A stretch of 64,000 nucleotides of DNA, taken from NCBI GenBank assembly GCA_035353815.1, contig DAOQAG010000017.1, positions 1 to 64,000 of the forward strand. Direction: 5' to 3'. This stretch comes from JAKPUX01 sp035353815 (lineage in GTDB: Bacteria; Zhuqueibacterota; Zhuqueibacteria; Residuimicrobiales; Residuimicrobiaceae). A program made the position numbers and the translations under genes. The notes under the pieces are model-generated. The model ran no database searches. It was given only the letters and a program-made list of their open reading frames with translations, and was not told where the DNA came from. Below, in pieces: positions 1 through 8,388 of this stretch (the stretch's first letter is position 1; every line of letters begins with the position of its first letter).

Positions 1-43
1 CAGCGTCTCACGCGGATCCCGCCCACAGGGACGGAACCGGCAT

Positions 44-71
44 AAAAAAAGGAGGATCGCTCCTCCTTTTT
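44..71. terminator. Bidirectional intrinsic terminator
   Basis: An 11-bp perfect inverted repeat (AAAAAGGAGGA / TCCTCCTTTTT) with a 4-nt TCGC loop. It has a T-run in the sense of the minus strand gene that ends at 88, and an equivalent run on the other strand, so it can end transcription from both sides. It closes the minus-strand operon that starts near 4.7 kb. Confidence 0.8.
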
Positions 72-87
72 GGTCCGACTCCTGAAT

Positions 88-1311
88 CTAGAACGCACTC
101 ACCAGGCCGATGACCCAGCGATCCCAATCCTGATCCAGATTTCGGGTATACTCCGCCGTAAGCCTGAGATTACGCTGGAGCAGATAGGTCGCTGCGAGAG
201 AGCCGGTCTGATAAAGGGTCGAAGTGGAGCTCGCATGCATGGTCCGCTCATTGCGGCTGGACTCCTGTTCGATGCCGTTATACAGGACCGTAAAATAATA
301 GCGTGAACGGTCGAGTTGGGGGGAGTAGATGGCCTCCACCACGACACCACTGATTTTGGTCTCGCTCCCGCCGCGCATCATCCAGGGATTACTGTCCTTG
401 CGATAGAGGTATTGTCCGGTAACCTCGAGGGGCCCGAAAGTGGCGTTTAAGTCGGGTCCGAGGTAGGTCACCTTGTTTTTCATCTCGCCTCCCTCCCCAT
501 AGAGGGTCTCCCGCCCGTTATAATAGTAGCCGCCAATGCTGATTTTGTTGGTGATGCCCTGGAGAATGCGCAGACCGATGTTCTTGCTGTTGTCGCTGTC
601 GAAAGCGCCGGTCTCTTCGTCAGCCAGGCCCTTGCCGTTGCCGTTGGTAAGGGAGAGAATGATGTCGGTATTGGTCTGCGCAAGGCCGTAGAGCAGCATC
701 ACGCCCCGGTCATAGGTCAGGTTGATATTCGAATAGCCGACTTTTTGTCTGTAGATCTGATAATCCTCATAGGTCAGCCGCAGTTCGCGTTTCATCAAGG
801 GATCGCTGGTCTGAAACTGGCCCACCATCATATCGAGCGGCAGTCCGAAGAGGTTGTCGATATGGATATAGGCATCCTCTATTCCGGAGACCTCACCCCG
901 CTCGGTCATAAAAAAATAGAAATAATAGCCTACCTTACGGGATAGAGCGCCACCCGACAGGAGCTTGATGCCCCAGGGGGATTGCAGATCGCTCTTGACA
1001 TTACCCCGGGAATGCTCGACGCCGTAGGCATCGAAACGGACCGCCAGGGGAAAGGTTTTGTTGAGCCAAAGCAGATCATCGCCGGCCGAAATGTAATCGC
1101 GTTCCTTTTCGTTCTCGGGAATGACAAAGCCGTTCCCGGCGAAATCAGCTCCGTACGGCTTGAGCTTGGGAATCGGAGCGTGACAGGTGGAGCAGGAGAG
1201 ATTGTAGCGGCGCGCGAAAGCGGGTATGGCGGTGCTTGGGTCTGGCAGCACCAGCCATTGCAGCCCGAGCACCGCCACCAGGAGGACAAGAATGCGAGCA
1301 ACTCTGTTCAT
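88..1311 (-). CDS. Outer-membrane beta-barrel protein with N-terminal c-type haem motif
   Basis: 407 aa. A signal peptide (about residues 1-29) is followed at once by one haem-binding motif CSTCH (C40, C43, H44). The remainder alternates short beta strands rich in Tyr, Gly and aromatic residues and ends in Phe, as outer-membrane barrels do. The start is supported by GGAGG six bases upstream. It lies 17 bp behind the pentahaem cytochrome gene and is the last gene of the operon. I infer an outer-membrane porin-like protein carrying one haem at its periplasmic N-terminus, a possible partner of the cytochrome in electron transfer. No specific family name is certain from sequence alone; the barrel assignment rests on composition and the C-terminal Phe. 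Confidence 0.65.
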   Translation of the reverse strand: MNRVARILVLLVAVLGLQWLVLPDPSTAIPAFARRYNLSCSTCHAPIPKLKPYGADFAGNGFVIPENEKERDYISAGDDLLWLNKTFPLAVRFDAYGVEHSRGNVKSDLQSPWGIKLLSGGALSRKVGYYFYFFMTERGEVSGIEDAYIHIDNLFGLPLDMMVGQFQTSDPLMKRELRLTYEDYQIYRQKVGYSNINLTYDRGVMLLYGLAQTNTDIILSLTNGNGKGLADEETGAFDSDNSKNIGLRILQGITNKISIGGYYYNGRETLYGEGGEMKNKVTYLGPDLNATFGPLEVTGQYLYRKDSNPWMMRGGSETKISGVVVEAIYSPQLDRSRYYFTVLYNGIEQESSRNERTMHASSTSTLYQTGSLAATYLLQRNLRLTAEYTRNLDQDWDRWVIGLVSAF

Positions 1312-1328
1312 GCGGCACCTCCGGCGTG

Positions 1329-2672
1329 TTATTCGTAGATCTCAAAGGTGGTTGTGGCGCTGTTGACGGGAACGATTTCGCTCTCATCGGCCGGTACTCC
1401 GAGGAAATCGGCTACAGGCTTGACCAATTTTTGATAGTTGAGCTGTGCCGTGACCTTGACGGGTCCTGCCGCAATATCCTCGGGCAATTTCCAGGTGTAG
1501 GTCTCGGTCTTGGTTTCTCGCGGTCCGATGCGGTAATCGGTTCCCAGGGAATGGGTATTCCATTGCATGATGGTCATGCGTCCCTCAGGGTCAAAATAGG
1601 CCATGCGGAAGATCCGGTCTCCGAACGGCACTCCGTCGCGCTGGACGCCGGCGAATTCGGGGAGGCCCTTGGGCACGCCCATGTCCTGATAGGCCAGGAC
1701 ATCCGCGGCAATGGTGTACTCCTCGCCCGCAAACCCCTTGCGATCCACGGGCAGATGGAACACTTTGCCCGCCGCATCGGTCGCTGTGACATGCAGCCAA
1801 ACGATGCGGTCTTCGACCGAACCGGACGGAAATTTGTGGCCGGTCTTGGCATTGAACAACTGGGCGCTCAGAACGACCGTGCCGTCCACGGGAATCTCGC
1901 GCTCGGAGGGGTGGATACGCACTTCGATGGTGCCTGCCACCTTGCCGGGATCATGCGCTCCATGGAAGAGATGCTGCGCCACCAGGTCTTCCCGGGACAT
2001 GGTGGCGTTCTTGCCCAGGCTCCGCGGCATGTGGCATTGCTGGCACGGCACCCCCTGGGCGGCATAGGGCCCTGCTTTCCATTCGATTTGTGTCGATTTG
2101 ACCCAGATGCCAAAGGGATTCTTCTCGTTATGGCAGTTGCCGCACAGCTCGCTTTGTTCGAAGAGCGGATTTTGTTCAGTATCGTGGTGCGGTGAAACCA
2201 GGCCGGGTTTGGGTCCCCATTTCTTGCGCCCCGGGGAGGAGATGTAGCTGAAATTGTGAGGGACATCGCCACTCCATCCGCCGATGGTATGACAAACCTC
2301 GCAGCTGACCCCTTCATTGGCCCGGCTCTTCGCCTCCGGCCGCGGCGGGGTGACATCCCCCGCCATGAAGGCCAGCGGAGTGTGGCAGCCGTTGCAGCCA
2401 TCCACGGGACCTTTGAGCGACGGAACCTTTTGGGCATGCGCTACTGCCAGATCGAAATACTCGATTTCATCCCAGTGATGCGTATACGACTGGGACATCA
2501 TTGCCTGACGCCATTGCTCATAAAAATCGGGATGGCAGCTTTGGCACACCTCGGGTTTCTCATACTTGTCATAGCTCTGACTGCCCTTGAGGGCATCACC
2601 CGAGGGGCCGGTCTGCGGAGAAGCCAGCGAAGCCCAAAACAGGAATGGCAAGAACTTGAGCAGTTGCTTCAT
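1329..2672 (-). CDS. Pentahaem cytochrome c, c554-like
   Basis: 447 aa from the ATG at 2672, which has GGGAGGG just upstream and opens a signal peptide (MKQLLKFLPFLFWASLASPQ). The reading frame extends upstream to 2735, but that part lacks signal-peptide character. Five CXXCH motifs are clustered in the first half (CQSCH, CNGCH, CEVCH, CGNCH, CQQCH), spaced as in cytochrome c554/multihaem c proteins. The C-terminal half (about residues 230-447) has no Cys and looks like a beta-rich domain of the type seen in large multihaem oxidoreductases. Periplasmic electron carrier or reductase; substrate unknown. It sits between superoxide reductase and the haem-bearing barrel, which suggests electron disposal or detoxification at the cell envelope. 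Confidence 0.8.
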   Translation of the reverse strand: MKQLLKFLPFLFWASLASPQTGPSGDALKGSQSYDKYEKPEVCQSCHPDFYEQWRQAMMSQSYTHHWDEIEYFDLAVAHAQKVPSLKGPVDGCNGCHTPLAFMAGDVTPPRPEAKSRANEGVSCEVCHTIGGWSGDVPHNFSYISSPGRKKWGPKPGLVSPHHDTEQNPLFEQSELCGNCHNEKNPFGIWVKSTQIEWKAGPYAAQGVPCQQCHMPRSLGKNATMSREDLVAQHLFHGAHDPGKVAGTIEVRIHPSEREIPVDGTVVLSAQLFNAKTGHKFPSGSVEDRIVWLHVTATDAAGKVFHLPVDRKGFAGEEYTIAADVLAYQDMGVPKGLPEFAGVQRDGVPFGDRIFRMAYFDPEGRMTIMQWNTHSLGTDYRIGPRETKTETYTWKLPEDIAAGPVKVTAQLNYQKLVKPVADFLGVPADESEIVPVNSATTTFEIYE

Positions 2673-2715
2673 GGTTCCCTCCCTGGCAGGAATGTTGTGA
2701 CGGACGATAAGACCT

Positions 2716-3087
2716 CTAGACGGCCCACAGACCATGCAGGTTGCAGTATTCGCGCACCTTCAGTACCGGTTCGTCCACCGTAAAGACCGCCACCGGCTCT
2801 TCGCCCGGCTTGAGATCCTTGCGCAGCACTTTGCTCGCTGTGATGACCTCGATCCACTGGATGTAGTGGGCTTCGGTCATGGGATGAAGCACACTGCCCA
2901 CCGTCACTTTCACGGTTCCGTTCTTCTCGACCACCGGAACATGCTTCTCGACTGCGGCATCGGTGGTGTTTTCTTGTTGCAGGGTCATGTGCTGACCGCA
3001 GCAGGAGGGTGTGCCGCCACCGACCGTGATAACCTCGAGCACATTTCCGCAAATGGCGCAGCGATAGACTTGATTCTTGCTGATCAT
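2716..3087 (-). CDS. dfx: Desulfoferrodoxin-type superoxide reductase
   Basis: 123 aa, usual length for 2Fe superoxide reductase. The N-terminal desulforedoxin-like centre is complete (C10, C13, C29, C30). The catalytic Fe(His)4Cys site is visible as the VEKHVP segment with catalytic Glu-Lys-His, HPMTEAHYI, and the C-terminal CNLHGLW. It reduces superoxide to hydrogen peroxide in the cytoplasm using rubredoxin-like donors, a typical defence of anaerobes. It lies 15 bp after gmhB and 43 bp before the pentahaem cytochrome, all minus strand. The family call is firm; the link with the downstream cytochrome is inference from spacing. Confidence 0.95.
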   Translation of the reverse strand: MISKNQVYRCAICGNVLEVITVGGGTPSCCGQHMTLQQENTTDAAVEKHVPVVEKNGTVKVTVGSVLHPMTEAHYIQWIEVITASKVLRKDLKPGEEPVAVFTVDEPVLKVREYCNLHGLWAV

Positions 3088-3102
3088 TCTGGACTCGCTT
3101 TC

Positions 3103-3678
3103 TCAAGTGGAGGGAGCGATCGTGTGATGCCCCCTGGAGTGATGATGTTGAATGATCCACACCGCCGCTTCCTGGAGGGTGGAGACGGCCTGGTCGGCTG
3201 CAGCACGCGCCGCCTTGACCTTTTCGGGATCATCCTGGGGATTTAGCAAAAGTACGGAACAGCATCCCCCGTTTTTGCCGCAGAGCATGTCGCTCAACTT
3301 GTCGCCGACAAAAAAGGAGGAACCCAGATCCAAATCGTGATCGTCCCGCGCCTGGAACAGCATGCCGGGATTGGGCTTGCGGCAGTTGTTATCCGCCTGG
3401 TCCGGCGCAGCAAAGCACAGATAAATGTCGGTGAAATAGGAACTGCCCAGTTGGCGGATCATTTCACGGTTGACGGCCTCCACCTGGCCGGGTGTGATCA
3501 AGCCACGCCCGACTCCCGACTGATTGGAGATGAGAATCAGCGCGAAGCCGGCCGCCTGCAGGGAACGCAGGGCCTCGGCCGCTCCCGGCAGCAGCTCGAC
3601 CCGGCCAGGATCGCCGTTGTAAGGCACATCGTGGATGAGGGTATCGTCCCGATCAAAAAATACCGCAGGCCTAGCCAT
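3103..3678 (-). CDS. gmhB: D-glycero-D-manno-heptose-1,7-bisphosphate 7-phosphatase (HAD family)
   Basis: 191 aa. HAD motif I is FFDRDDTL (nucleophile D and acid/base D), motif II is SNQSGVGRG, and the later CRKPNPGM and FVGDKLSDM supply motifs III and IV, in the arrangement of the GmhB/HisB-N branch. It dephosphorylates heptose bisphosphate in ADP-heptose synthesis for the LPS core. The start overlaps the end of rfaE1 by 8 bp, so the two are translationally coupled, and the pairing with a heptose kinase supports the substrate. The last 15-20 residues are His-rich and look like a non-conserved tail. Confidence 0.88.
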   Translation of the reverse strand: MARPAVFFDRDDTLIHDVPYNGDPGRVELLPGAAEALRSLQAAGFALILISNQSGVGRGLITPGQVEAVNREMIRQLGSSYFTDIYLCFAAPDQADNNCRKPNPGMLFQARDDHDLDLGSSFFVGDKLSDMLCGKNGGCCSVLLLNPQDDPEKVKAARAAADQAVSTLQEAAVWIIQHHHSRGHHTIAPST

Positions 3679-4672
3679 TCTCTGTGTAACTCCGGATGAG
3701 CTCCGCTTCGGTTACGGTGGCTGTGCCCAGTTTGCCGACCACAATACCCGCCGCATGATTGGCGATTTCGGTCGCCTCCTCTGCGCTCACACCCGCGGCC
3801 AGCGCGGCCGTAAGAAAGGCGATGGCCGTATCGCCTGCCCCGGAGACATCATATACCTCACGCGCGCGCGTGGGACTGTGGTACGGCCGATTGGGCGGAT
3901 GAAAGAGCAGCATGCCATCCTCTCCCATCGTGATCAGCAGATAGGCGACCTGCCATTTATCAAGGAGCGCGCGGCCGGCTTCCTCAAGGGCGGCCGCTTG
4001 TTCCTCGTAAGCCCACCCCAACGCCGCAAAGGCCTCCTGACGGTTCGGCTTGATCAGAGTGGCGCCCCGCCAGGAAAGCGGATTGCCAGGATTGGGATCG
4101 ACTGTGACCAGCACCTTGTGCTCCTGGGTCAGACGCAGCACCATATCAACCAGTCTCTGTGTCACCAGCCCCTTACCGTAATCTTCGATAATCACCGCAT
4201 TCATCCCGGGAATGCTCTTCTCGAGTATTTTCGCCAGCTTGCGCAGCTCCTGTTCCCCCAGCGCAAAACGCTGTTCACGATCAACGCGAACGACCTGCTG
4301 GTTGCGAGCTATGATCCGGGTCTTGACGATGGTGGGGGAGAGGCTGCTCACCAGAATCCCCTCGCTAGCAATATGTGCGGCATTGAGCAGCTTGATCAGT
4401 TTGTGGCCGTTAAAATCCCGGCCGGTCACGCCGCACATGGCCGCCGGGATGCCAAATTCCGCGAGATTGCGCGCGACATTGGCCGCCCCGCCGGGATAGG
4501 AACTTTCGCGCGAGACATGCACCACAGGAACAGGCGCTTCGGGGGAGATGCGCGAGACCTTGCCCCAGATGAATTCATCGAGCATCAGATCGCCGATAAC
4601 CATGATACGCTGGCGCCGCATGGCGGCGATATGTTCCCGGATGCGTTTTTCGCGGGCGATTTTTGGAGTCAT
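3671..4672 (-). CDS. rfaE1: D-beta-D-heptose 7-phosphate kinase (PfkB/ribokinase family)
   Basis: 333 aa, matching the kinase half of HldE; no nucleotidyltransferase half is attached, so the adenylyltransferase must be encoded elsewhere. Features are VIGDLMLDEF at the N-terminus, the PGGAANVARN sugar-binding segment, and the DVSGAGDT anion-hole/catalytic-base motif near residue 270. It makes heptose 1,7-bisphosphate for the LPS inner core in the cytoplasm. It is the first gene of a minus-strand operon continuing with gmhB, dfx and two cytochrome/barrel genes. A promoter fits at 4726-4754. LPS-core genes imply an outer membrane. Confidence 0.9.
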   Translation of the reverse strand: MTPKIAREKRIREHIAAMRRQRIMVIGDLMLDEFIWGKVSRISPEAPVPVVHVSRESSYPGGAANVARNLAEFGIPAAMCGVTGRDFNGHKLIKLLNAAHIASEGILVSSLSPTIVKTRIIARNQQVVRVDREQRFALGEQELRKLAKILEKSIPGMNAVIIEDYGKGLVTQRLVDMVLRLTQEHKVLVTVDPNPGNPLSWRGATLIKPNRQEAFAALGWAYEEQAAALEEAGRALLDKWQVAYLLITMGEDGMLLFHPPNRPYHSPTRAREVYDVSGAGDTAIAFLTAALAAGVSAEEATEIANHAAGIVVGKLGTATVTEAELIRSYTENG

Positions 4673-4725
4673 GTAAAACCGGTATCCGGACTAGAATAGA
4701 ATGCCTGTTGCGCGGATTACCTCTT

Positions 4726-4754
4726 ATTTTAGCAAAAGTACGCTCAACAATCAA
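4726..4754 (-). promoter_or_regulatory. Sigma-70-type promoter for rfaE1 operon
   Basis: On the minus strand TTGATT, 17-bp spacer, TAAAAT. It lies about 55 bp upstream of the rfaE1 start, back to back with the plus-strand promoter at 4781. Confidence 0.55.
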
Positions 4755-4780
4755 GGCTTTTTTGCCGGCCGGTAATACTC

Positions 4781-4809
4781 TTGACTTTTAGCCAATTAAT
4801 GGCTAAAAT
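4781..4809 (+). promoter_or_regulatory. Sigma-70-type promoter for the propeller gene
   Basis: TTGACT, 17-bp spacer, TAAAAT, in an AT-rich island between divergent genes. The predicted start of transcription is near 4816, leaving a 25-nt leader with GAAGGGAG before the ATG at 4841. The overlap with the open frame that begins at 4781 is one reason to reject that earlier start. Confidence 0.7.
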
Positions 4810-4840
4810 AACGGACGATCCTTATGAAGGGAGTTTGTCC

Positions 4841-5791
4841 ATGATCAGATCCGTAACGCTTCTGTTGCTCACCCTCTGCGCTATGGCGCTGGCGCAGGTC
4901 AAGGTAAAGGATGCGCCGCAGCTGCTTGCAGGTGACGAGCGCACCCCGTTGAGCAGTCCGCTATGGTCGCCCGATGGCGGCCTGATCGCCCTCACCAGCC
5001 CCGATTATACGGGCATCTGGCTGATGCAGCCGGATGGCACCGGGTTGCGCCCGATCGGTAGTGAGCGTGGTGCCGGGTTTGGCATGCAGTGGTCCCCGGA
5101 CAGCCGGGCGCTCGTCGCCCGTGTAAGCCGTCTCGAGAGCGGCCGCATGAAGCATGCGCTCCGGCTTTATGATATCGAACGCCAGGCCGATACGTTGCTC
5201 TGCGCTTATCGCACCGGCATGACCGGTCTGCCGGGATGGTCGCCGGATGCCCGCCAGGTGTTGGTTTTCCGCAATGATGTGCTCAGCCGTTTCGATTCCG
5301 GGCTCTCTATCGCTACGCTGCAGCGTCCGAGCCCTCGCACCTTCTGCCTTCTCGATATCGATCAACCCCGGTTGATACCCCCCGGCGAGCCCCGGGCCCG
5401 GGCCGTGCCGGCGCTGGCAGGCAAACGCATCCTCAATCTCGTTCACTCTGCGGATGGCAGCCGCGTCGCCTTCCAGATCCTCGGCGGTCCGCTGTGTGTC
5501 ATGAAGAACGATGGCACGGAGCTGAGCGAGCTGGGCGCGGGGGAGTGGCCCAGCTTTTCGCCGGACGGCCGCTACCTGGCCTACATGATCACCGAGGATG
5601 ACGGCCACACCATCACCGGCGCGGATATCCTAGCCATCGCAGTGGACGGCTCTGATAAAATCAATCTGACGAATTCCCGCGGCCGCAGCGAAATGCACCC
5701 CTCATGGTCGCCCCGCGGCGATGCCATTCTCTATGACGTACTCGAGACCGGCGAGATCTGGAAACTGCCGGTCATGATCCCTCAACCGTGA
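4841..5791 (+). CDS. Exported TolB/WD40-like beta-propeller protein
   Basis: 316 aa from the ATG at 4841, chosen because it opens a clean signal peptide (MIRSVTLLLLTLCAMALAQ) and has a ribosome site; the frame is open from 4781 but would overlap the promoter. Repeated blades of the PD40/TolB type are plain: SPLWSPDGGLIALTSPD, MQWSPDSRALVARVS, PGWSPDARQVLVF, PSFSPDGRYLAYM, PSWSPRGDAILYD. The fold is a periplasmic propeller, usually a binding scaffold. There is no peptidoglycan-binding domain, so it is not a standard TolB. Followed 41 bp later by an amidase gene, so both may act at the cell wall; that link is inference. Confidence 0.75.
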   Translation: MIRSVTLLLLTLCAMALAQVKVKDAPQLLAGDERTPLSSPLWSPDGGLIALTSPDYTGIWLMQPDGTGLRPIGSERGAGFGMQWSPDSRALVARVSRLESGRMKHALRLYDIERQADTLLCAYRTGMTGLPGWSPDARQVLVFRNDVLSRFDSGLSIATLQRPSPRTFCLLDIDQPRLIPPGEPRARAVPALAGKRILNLVHSADGSRVAFQILGGPLCVMKNDGTELSELGAGEWPSFSPDGRYLAYMITEDDGHTITGADILAIAVDGSDKINLTNSRGRSEMHPSWSPRGDAILYDVLETGEIWKLPVMIPQP

Positions 5792-5832
5792 CCTTGCTCC
5801 CGGGGGAGATGCTCATTATTATGGAAGAATAG

Positions 5833-8343
5833 ATGAAAAAACTGCTGCTTACCCTGATCTGGCTCTCCTGGATACTCTCCGCCGCAGCTCAACAAGTGAC
5901 CGGTCTGGCGGGCTGGAACATCGTTCTCGACCCGGGGCACAGCTTCAAGGAAAACATGGGCGTCAGCGGCTTTTCCGAGGCGGAAAAGAATGTCCGCGTT
6001 GCCCTGGCCCTGCGCGATCTGCTGCTGCAAACCACCGACATCGATACGGTCTTCCTGACGCGCGAGGACGACAAGACCAATGTTTCCCTGAGTTCACGCT
6101 CCCAGTATGCCAATGCCCTGGGCGCCACATGGTTCCACTCCATTCACAGTAATGCCACCGGCTCCGGCGGCGCTTCGGAGACCAACGCCGCCCTGCTGCT
6201 GTGGGGACAGATGCCCGATTACAGCGACCGGCCGCCTGCGGGCGGCAAGGCCATGTCCGATATCATGATCGGCCAGCTCAGCCGCGGCATGCGCATCCCG
6301 AGCGAAGGATCGCGTGGCGATTGCTATTTCTATAACACCGGATGGTGCCCCTATCTTTCAGTTACGCGCAACACCCTGATGCCCGCGGAACTCAGCGAGG
6401 CCGGATATCACACCAATCCCGCGCAAAACCAGCGCCAGATGTGCGCCGCATTCAACAAGCTCGAAGCCTATACCCTCTACTGGTCGATTCTCAAATACCA
6501 CGGCATCCCCCTGCCCGCCAATCCCATTCTCTCCGGTATCGTCACGGACCTGGAGCGAAAGCTGCCCATCAACGGCGCTACCCTGCAAGTCGGCGGCAAG
6601 AGCTTCACGACCGACAGCTGGGAATCCCTTTTTCACACCTACAGCAGCGATCCAGAGGCTCTTCGCAACGGCTTTTATCTCATCGATGGCCTGACTGCAG
6701 GATCGCAGCAGCTGATCGCCACGGCGCCGGAGTATTATCCCGATACCCTGCAGGTTACACTGGCCGATACCAGCCTTACCTTTACCGATGTCAAACTCGT
6801 CTGGAAGCGCCCGCCTGCCGTGACCCTCTCCAATCCGTCACCCGACTTTGAGCGGCAGCCTGCCTGGGCAACCCTGAGCTTCACCTTCAACCGGCCAGTG
6901 GATCGTGCCAGTGTTGAAGCGGCCTTCCATATCGAGCCGGCCGCAACCGGAAAATTTGCCTGGGAAAGCGGTAACCAAAGAGTGCTCTTCAAACCGGATA
7001 CCCTCGCCTACGAGACCGCCTATACGGTCACGCTTGCGCCCACGGCGCATGACCCGTATGGACACGTGTTGGATGGCAACGGGGACAAAATCGCCGGCGA
7101 TGCCTACCAGCTCACCTTTCGCACCGGACCCCGCGATATGAATCCGCCGCGCATTTTTGCGGTTTACCCCCCGGCCAGCGGCACCGCCGTGGATGCCCGG
7201 CCCATCCTCAATATCACCTTCGATGAGGTGATCGACTCCACCTCGGTCCGGCCGGAACTATTTAGCCTGCTCAAATCCGGTACGACCACCCCCGTGCCTT
7301 TTGCCATGACCCATTATGTTATCGGCGGCAAGAGTCTCCTCTGCTTCGTTCCGCAGATGGACCTCGATCCCGGTCAGATCTACTCCCTCCTGATCGCTCC
7401 GGGATTGCAGGACAAGTCGGGAAACATGGAGAGCGCCACCAAGACCTACCGGTTTAAAACCGGAACAGCCTTCTGGCGGACGAAATCCATCGACACCTTT
7501 GAGTCGGGCATTCCGAATTGGTGGTCGCCGCTCACCAGCGGCACCACCACCGGCGTTCTCGCCGACAGCACCCGCGCCTACGCCGCAAGCGATATCGTCA
7601 ATCCCCTGACCTCAGGCACCCTGGCCCTGGCGATCGACTATGCATGGAACCCTGCTTCGACTGCCTGGCTGCTGCGTGAATACCTCAACAGCGGCGCCCC
7701 CAAATCGGTCACCTTTGACAAAAGCCAGCGGCTGCAGGTCTACCTCTTTGGCGACAACAGTGGCACCCGCTTTCGCTTCGCTGTGGATGATCGTCTTCCC
7801 GTAACGGGCTCGGCCAATCATGAGGTCAGTCCCTGGTATACGGTAAACTGGTACGGCTGGCGTCTCATCAGCTGGGATATGAGCAGCGAGCCCTGCGGCA
7901 GCTGGCTCGGCGACGGCCAGCTGGACGGCACCCTCGGTTTTGACAGCATCCAGCTCGATTACCAGCCCGGCGGCCAGATCTCGGGAACCCTGCGGTTCGA
8001 CGATCTGCGCATCGCCGATTTTTCATCGGTAGGCGTGGAGGAGACGGCAACCCAAGCGCCCTGGAGCTACACCCTGGAGCAGAACTATCCCAATCCCTTC
8101 AATCCTGCCACCACCATCCATTATACACTGCCGGAGGGAGTGCATGAGGTTGCGCTGGGCATCTATGATATAATGGGGCGGAAGGTGCGTCAGCTGGTGC
8201 AGGGCCGACAGGGCGGAGGGACCCAATCCGCGGAATGGGATGGCCGGGATGATGCCGGGCACACCGTGCCCTCCGGAGTCTATATGTATCAGATTACTTC
8301 GTCACGTTTTCACGCAGCCCGCCGCATGCTCTTCCTCCGCTGA
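5833..8343 (+). CDS. Secreted N-acetylmuramoyl-L-alanine amidase with Ig-like domains and T9SS sorting domain
   Basis: 836 aa. Signal peptide (1-19), then an Amidase_3 domain to about residue 230 with the zinc ligands and catalytic Glu visible in LDPGHS, SIHSNA and LSEAGYHTN. A short carboxypeptidase-regulatory-like segment follows (about 235-320). Next come two SbsA/Big-like Ig modules, recognisable by SFTFNRPVD and NITFDEVIDS. A jelly-roll-like region precedes the C-terminal 85 residues, which form a FlgD-like/T9SS type A sorting domain: NYPNPFNPATTIHYTLPE, then YDIMGRKV, WDGRDDAG, VPSGVYMYQ. It hydrolyses the amide bond between muramic acid and the stem peptide; the sorting domain implies secretion to or beyond the cell surface, perhaps against other cells or for wall remodelling. 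Confidence 0.85.
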   Translation: MKKLLLTLIWLSWILSAAAQQVTGLAGWNIVLDPGHSFKENMGVSGFSEAEKNVRVALALRDLLLQTTDIDTVFLTREDDKTNVSLSSRSQYANALGATWFHSIHSNATGSGGASETNAALLLWGQMPDYSDRPPAGGKAMSDIMIGQLSRGMRIPSEGSRGDCYFYNTGWCPYLSVTRNTLMPAELSEAGYHTNPAQNQRQMCAAFNKLEAYTLYWSILKYHGIPLPANPILSGIVTDLERKLPINGATLQVGGKSFTTDSWESLFHTYSSDPEALRNGFYLIDGLTAGSQQLIATAPEYYPDTLQVTLADTSLTFTDVKLVWKRPPAVTLSNPSPDFERQPAWATLSFTFNRPVDRASVEAAFHIEPAATGKFAWESGNQRVLFKPDTLAYETAYTVTLAPTAHDPYGHVLDGNGDKIAGDAYQLTFRTGPRDMNPPRIFAVYPPASGTAVDARPILNITFDEVIDSTSVRPELFSLLKSGTTTPVPFAMTHYVIGGKSLLCFVPQMDLDPGQIYSLLIAPGLQDKSGNMESATKTYRFKTGTAFWRTKSIDTFESGIPNWWSPLTSGTTTGVLADSTRAYAASDIVNPLTSGTLALAIDYAWNPASTAWLLREYLNSGAPKSVTFDKSQRLQVYLFGDNSGTRFRFAVDDRLPVTGSANHEVSPWYTVNWYGWRLISWDMSSEPCGSWLGDGQLDGTLGFDSIQLDYQPGGQISGTLRFDDLRIADFSSVGVEETATQAPWSYTLEQNYPNPFNPATTIHYTLPEGVHEVALGIYDIMGRKVRQLVQGRQGGGTQSAEWDGRDDAGHTVPSGVYMYQITSSRFHAARRMLFLR

Positions 8344-8388
8344 TGCGTGTAGAGCAAGCCTGACGAGACTCCTATTGAACAGGACAGT

